From Streptomyces abyssalis (GTDB lineage Bacteria > Actinomycetota > Actinomycetes > Streptomycetales > Streptomycetaceae): a DNA stretch of 64,000 nt. A model generated the notes under the pieces. It had not been told where the DNA came from. It saw only the letters and a list, made by a program, of their open reading frames with translations, and did no database searches. Where the stretch lies: assembly GCF_001751365.1 (NCBI RefSeq), contig NZ_LJGT01000035.1, forward strand, positions 674 through 64,673. Direction: 5' to 3'. This document shows positions 60,733 to 64,000 of the stretch, one piece after another; positions within the stretch are counted from its first letter, which is position 1; each line of letters starts with the position of its first letter. Position numbers and translations under genes: made by a program.

Positions 60733-62265
60733 ATGCCCCCCAGACCGGCCGGTCCCTCTCCCGGCGGCGACGCCGGTTCCGGCTCCGCCTCCGGCGCGCG
60801 CGAGGAGGAGCGCACGTCACACCGGTGGTGGGCGCTCACCGTCATCGCCCTGGCCCAGCTGATGGTGGTCCTGGACGCGACGATCGTGAACATCGCCCTG
60901 CCCTCCGCGCAGCGGGACCTCGGGTTCTCCAACGAGGGCCGGCAGTGGGTCATCACCGGGTACACGCTGGCCTTCGGCAGCCTGCTCCTGCTCGGCGGCC
61001 GCCTGTCCGACCTGCTCGGGCGCCGCAGGACCTTCGTGACGGGGCTCATCGGCTTCGGCGTCGCCTCCGCCCTCGGCGGCTCCGCGGGCAGCTTCACGGC
61101 GCTGATCGGCGCACGTGCGCTGCAGGGCATGTTCGGGTCGCTGCTCGCCCCGTCCGCGCTGTCCCTGCTGACGACCACCTTCACTCAGCCGCGTGAGCGC
61201 TCCCGGGCGTTCGGCGTCTTCGGAGCCATCGCGGGCTCCGGTGCGGCCATCGGACTGCTGCTGGGCGGCGTGCTCACCGAGTACCTGACGTGGCGCTGGA
61301 CGCTGTACGTGAACATCGTGATCGCCGTCGTCGCAGCCCTGTGCGCCATGGCGATCCTGCCGCCGCACCGGTCAACCCACCGTCCCCGGCTGGACCTGGC
61401 GGGGACGGCGCTGGTCGGCGGAGGGCTCTTCTGCCTGGTCTTCGGGTTCTCCAGCGCCGACACCGAGAGCTGGGGCGACTGGCGGTGCTGGGCCTCCCTC
61501 ACCCTCAGTGCCGTGCTGCTCTCCTGCTTCGTCGTCCACGAATCGCGTACGGACAACCCGCTGCTCCCGCTGCGCATCGTGCGCGACCGCAACCGCGCCG
61601 CGTCCTTCATCAGCGTCTTCATCGCGGGCGCGGGCATGTTCGGGGTCTTCCTCTTCCTCACCTACTACCTGCAGAGGACGCTCGGCTACTCACCCGTGCG
61701 GACCGGCCTGGCCTTCCTGCCGATGGTCGGCGCCCTGATGGCGACGGCCCAGCTCTCGACGAACGTGCTGATTCCCCGCATCGGCCCGAAGCCCGTCGTC
61801 CCCGCGGGAATGGGGCTGGCGGCGGCCGGGCTGGTCTGGCTCACCGCACTCAGCCCGCACAGCGGCTACGCGGCGCACGTGCTGCCGCCGCTGCTCGTGA
61901 TGGGCGTGGGGCTCGGGCTCGTCATGCCGTCCGCCATCAGCCTGGCCACGCTGGGCGTCGTCAAACGGGACCAGGGCGTCGCATCCGCCACCGTCAACAC
62001 CATGCAGCAGGTCGGGGGTTCGGTCGGTACCGCGCTCTTCAACACGATGGCGGCCCACGCCTTCACCGACTACACACGCACCCACGAGCGCACCCCGGAT
62101 CTCGTCGAGCGGGCGAACGTCCACAGCTTCGCGGTCGCCTACTGGTGCGCGGCCGGGTTCTTCGCCGCGGGGCTCGTCGCGTCGGCGCTGCTGTACGAGC
62201 GGGGGAGGCCGCGGGACCTGGCAGCCGGGCGGACCACCGGCGAGGAGGACGGGCCCGAGGCCTGA
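60733..62265 (+). CDS. MFS drug exporter, DHA2 (14-helix) family
   Basis: 510 residues, about 14 membrane helices. QLMVVLDATIVNIALPSAQRDLGFS (helix 1, about 50, in segments), the GGRLSDLLGRRR motif A (about 87-98) and GSGAAIGLLLGGVLTEYLTWRW (antiporter motif C region, about 163-184, in segments) place it in the QacA/EmrB group. Exports drugs by proton antiport; the substrate is unknown. No TetR/MarR regulator is adjacent. ATG 60733 is chosen because GAGG (60722-60725) lies 7 nt upstream; GTG 60712 is an alternative. Confidence 0.9.
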   Translation: MPPRPAGPSPGGDAGSGSASGAREEERTSHRWWALTVIALAQLMVVLDATIVNIALPSAQRDLGFSNEGRQWVITGYTLAFGSLLLLGGRLSDLLGRRRTFVTGLIGFGVASALGGSAGSFTALIGARALQGMFGSLLAPSALSLLTTTFTQPRERSRAFGVFGAIAGSGAAIGLLLGGVLTEYLTWRWTLYVNIVIAVVAALCAMAILPPHRSTHRPRLDLAGTALVGGGLFCLVFGFSSADTESWGDWRCWASLTLSAVLLSCFVVHESRTDNPLLPLRIVRDRNRAASFISVFIAGAGMFGVFLFLTYYLQRTLGYSPVRTGLAFLPMVGALMATAQLSTNVLIPRIGPKPVVPAGMGLAAAGLVWLTALSPHSGYAAHVLPPLLVMGVGLGLVMPSAISLATLGVVKRDQGVASATVNTMQQVGGSVGTALFNTMAAHAFTDYTRTHERTPDLVERANVHSFAVAYWCAAGFFAAGLVASALLYERGRPRDLAAGRTTGEEDGPEA

Positions 62266-62429
62266 GGGACCGGCGGGGACCGTGTGGACATCCGCGCACC
62301 CGCCTTTACGCTCTGCCGACCACGCCGCCAGGATGCGGTGCAGGCGCGTACCGGCGGTCCGGCGGCGGACCCGCGCGCACGGCATCCGGCACGCACGGCG
62401 GCATCACGTACGAAGGACGGCGAGGCAGC

Positions 62430-63239
62430 ATGGCTCAGCAGACGGCATCCTCCGAGGGCGAGTTCGGCGGCCGGAGTGCCGCCGTGACCGGCGGCGCCTC
62501 CGGGATCGGCCTGGCCGTCGCCCGGGAACTGGCCCGGCGGGGCGCGCAGGTGTGCGTCCTGGACGTCGCCGGCGGCGCGCTGCCGGACGGCCTGTGGGGG
62601 CTGCCCTGCGACGTGGCCGACCGGGCGTCGGTGAACGCCGCGCTGGAGGCCCTCGGGGAGCGCTTCGGACGTCTCGACGTACTGGTGAACAACGCGGGCG
62701 TCGGCGCCCAGGGCACCGTCGAGGACAACGACGACGACGAGTGGCGCAGGGTTCTGGACATCAACGTGACGGGCATCGCCCGGGTCAGCGCCGCCGCCCT
62801 GCCGCTGCTGCGCCGCGCGGCCGCCGCGGACGGCGCGGCAGCGGCACCCGGCGGCGCGGCCATCGTCAACACCTGCTCCGTGGCCGCCACCGCGGGACTG
62901 CCGCAGCGTGCCCTCTACTCCGCCAGCAAGGGCGCCGTTCTCGCGCTAACGCGCGCCATGGCCGCCGATCACATCCGTGAGGGCATCCGCGTCAACTGCG
63001 TCAACCCCGGTACGGCCGACACCCCCTGGATCGGGCGGTTGCTGGATGCCGCACCGGACCCGGCCGCCGAACGAGCCGCCCTGGAAGCCAGGCAGCCGAC
63101 GGGCCGGCTGGTCTCCGCCGAGGAGGTCGCCGCCGCGGTGTGCTACCTCGCCGGGCCGTCGGCCGGTGCGACGACCGGCACCGAACTGGCCGTCGACGGA
63201 GGCATGCAGGGACTTCGGCTGCGGCCCGAGACCCCCTGA
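62430..63239 (+). CDS. Short-chain dehydrogenase/reductase
   Basis: 269 residues. TGGASGIG (about 20-27), NNAGVG (about 88-93), catalytic Ser in NTCSVAATAG (about 147) and YSASKGA with Tyr-Lys (about 160-165). PGTADTPW and VDGGMQGLRLRPE at the end are typical. Substrate unknown; sequence is consistent with sugar or ketone reductases (the DVAGGALP cofactor loop suggests NAD, by the Asp at the end of strand 2). Starts 164 bp after the MFS gene, GAGG nearby. Confidence 0.86.
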   Translation: MAQQTASSEGEFGGRSAAVTGGASGIGLAVARELARRGAQVCVLDVAGGALPDGLWGLPCDVADRASVNAALEALGERFGRLDVLVNNAGVGAQGTVEDNDDDEWRRVLDINVTGIARVSAAALPLLRRAAAADGAAAAPGGAAIVNTCSVAATAGLPQRALYSASKGAVLALTRAMAADHIREGIRVNCVNPGTADTPWIGRLLDAAPDPAAERAALEARQPTGRLVSAEEVAAAVCYLAGPSAGATTGTELAVDGGMQGLRLRPETP

Positions 63240-63576
63240 CCGTCGTTCACGCCGACGGCTGCCATTTCCCGCGCCCCGGCCGGGCGGTCCTCAACTCGCC
63301 CCGCGCCAAGCGGGTTTCGGGAAGCCCGGGCGCGCCCGGAGAGGGCCTGCCGGCGGACCACGGGGGCCTGCACCTCGCCTTCCCGTCCCCGCGGACGCGA
63401 CGACGTGACGTCAGGCCGGCGGCGCCGTAAGGCTGTTGGGAGCGGCCGGGCGACCCTCCGCCGTGGCCACAGCCGGACGTGCCGATTGCCGCGTTGTCAG
63501 TGCCGGCTGGTAGACCAGTCGGTGTTCAGGCGACCTGACGACGGAGGAGCGCGCGCGTGCGGGCGGGAGCAGTGCT
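63240..63576. other. Intergenic region before sbcD
   Basis: 337 bp, no supported gene. A small hairpin CCGTCG-ttcacgc-CGACGG lies just after the SDR stop. TAGACC at 63512-63517 is a possible -10 for sbcD; the -35 partner is unclear. Confidence 0.4.
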
Positions 63577-64000
63577 GTGAGATTGCTGCACACATCGGAC
63601 TGGCATCTGGGGCGGGGCTTTCACCGCGTCAGCATGCTCGACGCGCAGCGGGAGTTCCTCGGCCATCTGCTCGCCACCGTCGAGGAGGAGCGGGTCGACG
63701 CCGTCCTCGTGGCGGGCGACGTCTATGACCGCGCGGTGCCGCCGCTGGCCGCCGTCGCGCTCTTCGACGAGGCGCTGCACGGGCTCGCGCAGCTCGGCGT
63801 GCCCACCGTCATGATCTCCGGGAACCACGACTCGGCCCGGCGCCTGGGCGTCGGCTCCGGCCTCATGCGGCACGCCGGCGTCCACCTGCGTACGGACCCG
63901 GAAGGCTGCGGCACCCCGGTGCTGCTCTCCGACGAGCACGGAGACGTGGCCTGCTACGGGCTGCCCTACCTGGAACCCGCGCTCGCCTCCGCCGCACTGG
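63577..64000 (+). CDS. sbcD: Exonuclease SbcCD subunit D (partial, runs off the window)
   Basis: First 141 residues only; the frame is open at the window edge. Metallophosphoesterase motifs: TSDWHLGRGFH (about 6-16), VAGDVYDRAVPP (about 47-58) and ISGNHDSARRLG (about 82-93). With SbcC this is the Mre11-Rad50-type nuclease that cuts hairpins and processes double-strand breaks. GTG 63577 has GGAG about 7 nt upstream. sbcC would be expected downstream. Confidence 0.93.
   Translation, partial: MRLLHTSDWHLGRGFHRVSMLDAQREFLGHLLATVEEERVDAVLVAGDVYDRAVPPLAAVALFDEALHGLAQLGVPTVMISGNHDSARRLGVGSGLMRHAGVHLRTDPEGCGTPVLLSDEHGDVACYGLPYLEPALASAAL

Overview
The window comes from a high-GC actinomycete, almost certainly a Streptomyces or close relative. 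The evidence is very high GC with G/C-rich third codon positions, many GTG starts and leaderless starts, TTGACx-17-TAGxxT promoters, a tandem glycine riboswitch before gcvP, a DUF5999 protein and a second divergent EF-Tu (tuf3 type). Gene order resembles the Streptomyces coelicolor chromosome around cardiolipin synthase to gcvP and onward (from memory, not searched). It reads as chromosomal core and conserved accessory DNA. I saw no insertion sequence, prophage, CRISPR array, rRNA or tRNA.

Layout. 1-13.8 kb is a conserved actinobacterial block matching M. tuberculosis Rv1822-Rv1832: cardiolipin synthase, a nucleotidyltransferase with a decayed phosphomannomutase domain, DUF881-Sbp-DUF881 membrane proteins, GarA/OdhI, DUF151, MerR, DNA polymerase IV, a PRC-barrel protein and riboswitch-controlled gcvP. 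The MerR gene (ftsR type) that follows garA/odhI in mycobacteria and corynebacteria is not seen here. 13.8-30 kb is a mosaic of small transcription units: GCS2-type ligase, CPBP protease, PhzF, PadR regulator, DUF4232 lipoprotein, Clp-N protein, two-gene MocR/PPOX switch, Rieske lipoprotein, S9 peptidase, a HipA-like kinase with its DUF3037 partner, and two FabG-type reductases. 30-41.6 kb carries an orphan peptide-binding lipoprotein, ung, a TetR/flavin monooxygenase pair, lnt, a GH92 mannosidase and a pentonate-type IlvD dehydratase.

41.6-47.2 kb is the most unusual part. Four genes on the minus strand (small membrane protein, deacetylase-GT2 fusion, LCP ligase, caspase-like protein) are overlapping or closely spaced and look like one operon for making and anchoring a surface glycan. 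The deacetylase domain has lost its metal-binding motifs, and the caspase-like domain has lost its His/Cys dyad. An 808-bp, AT-richer intergenic region with several inverted repeats lies upstream.

47.9-64 kb holds an EamA-type transporter, uppP, a VTT-domain protein, tuf3 with a long leader, a spermidine-synthase-like protein, a thioesterase, DedA, gamma-carbonic anhydrase, an acyltransferase, an XRE-cupin/EamA divergent pair, YbaK, GNAT, CoA-binding and IMPACT proteins, an MFS exporter, an SDR and the start of sbcD.

Common threads are envelope biogenesis (cls, Sbp/DUF881, lnt, uppP, DedA, LCP, GT2), central nitrogen/one-carbon control (garA, gcvP) and local one-regulator/one-target switches with visible operators (MocR, TetR, PadR, XRE-cupin).
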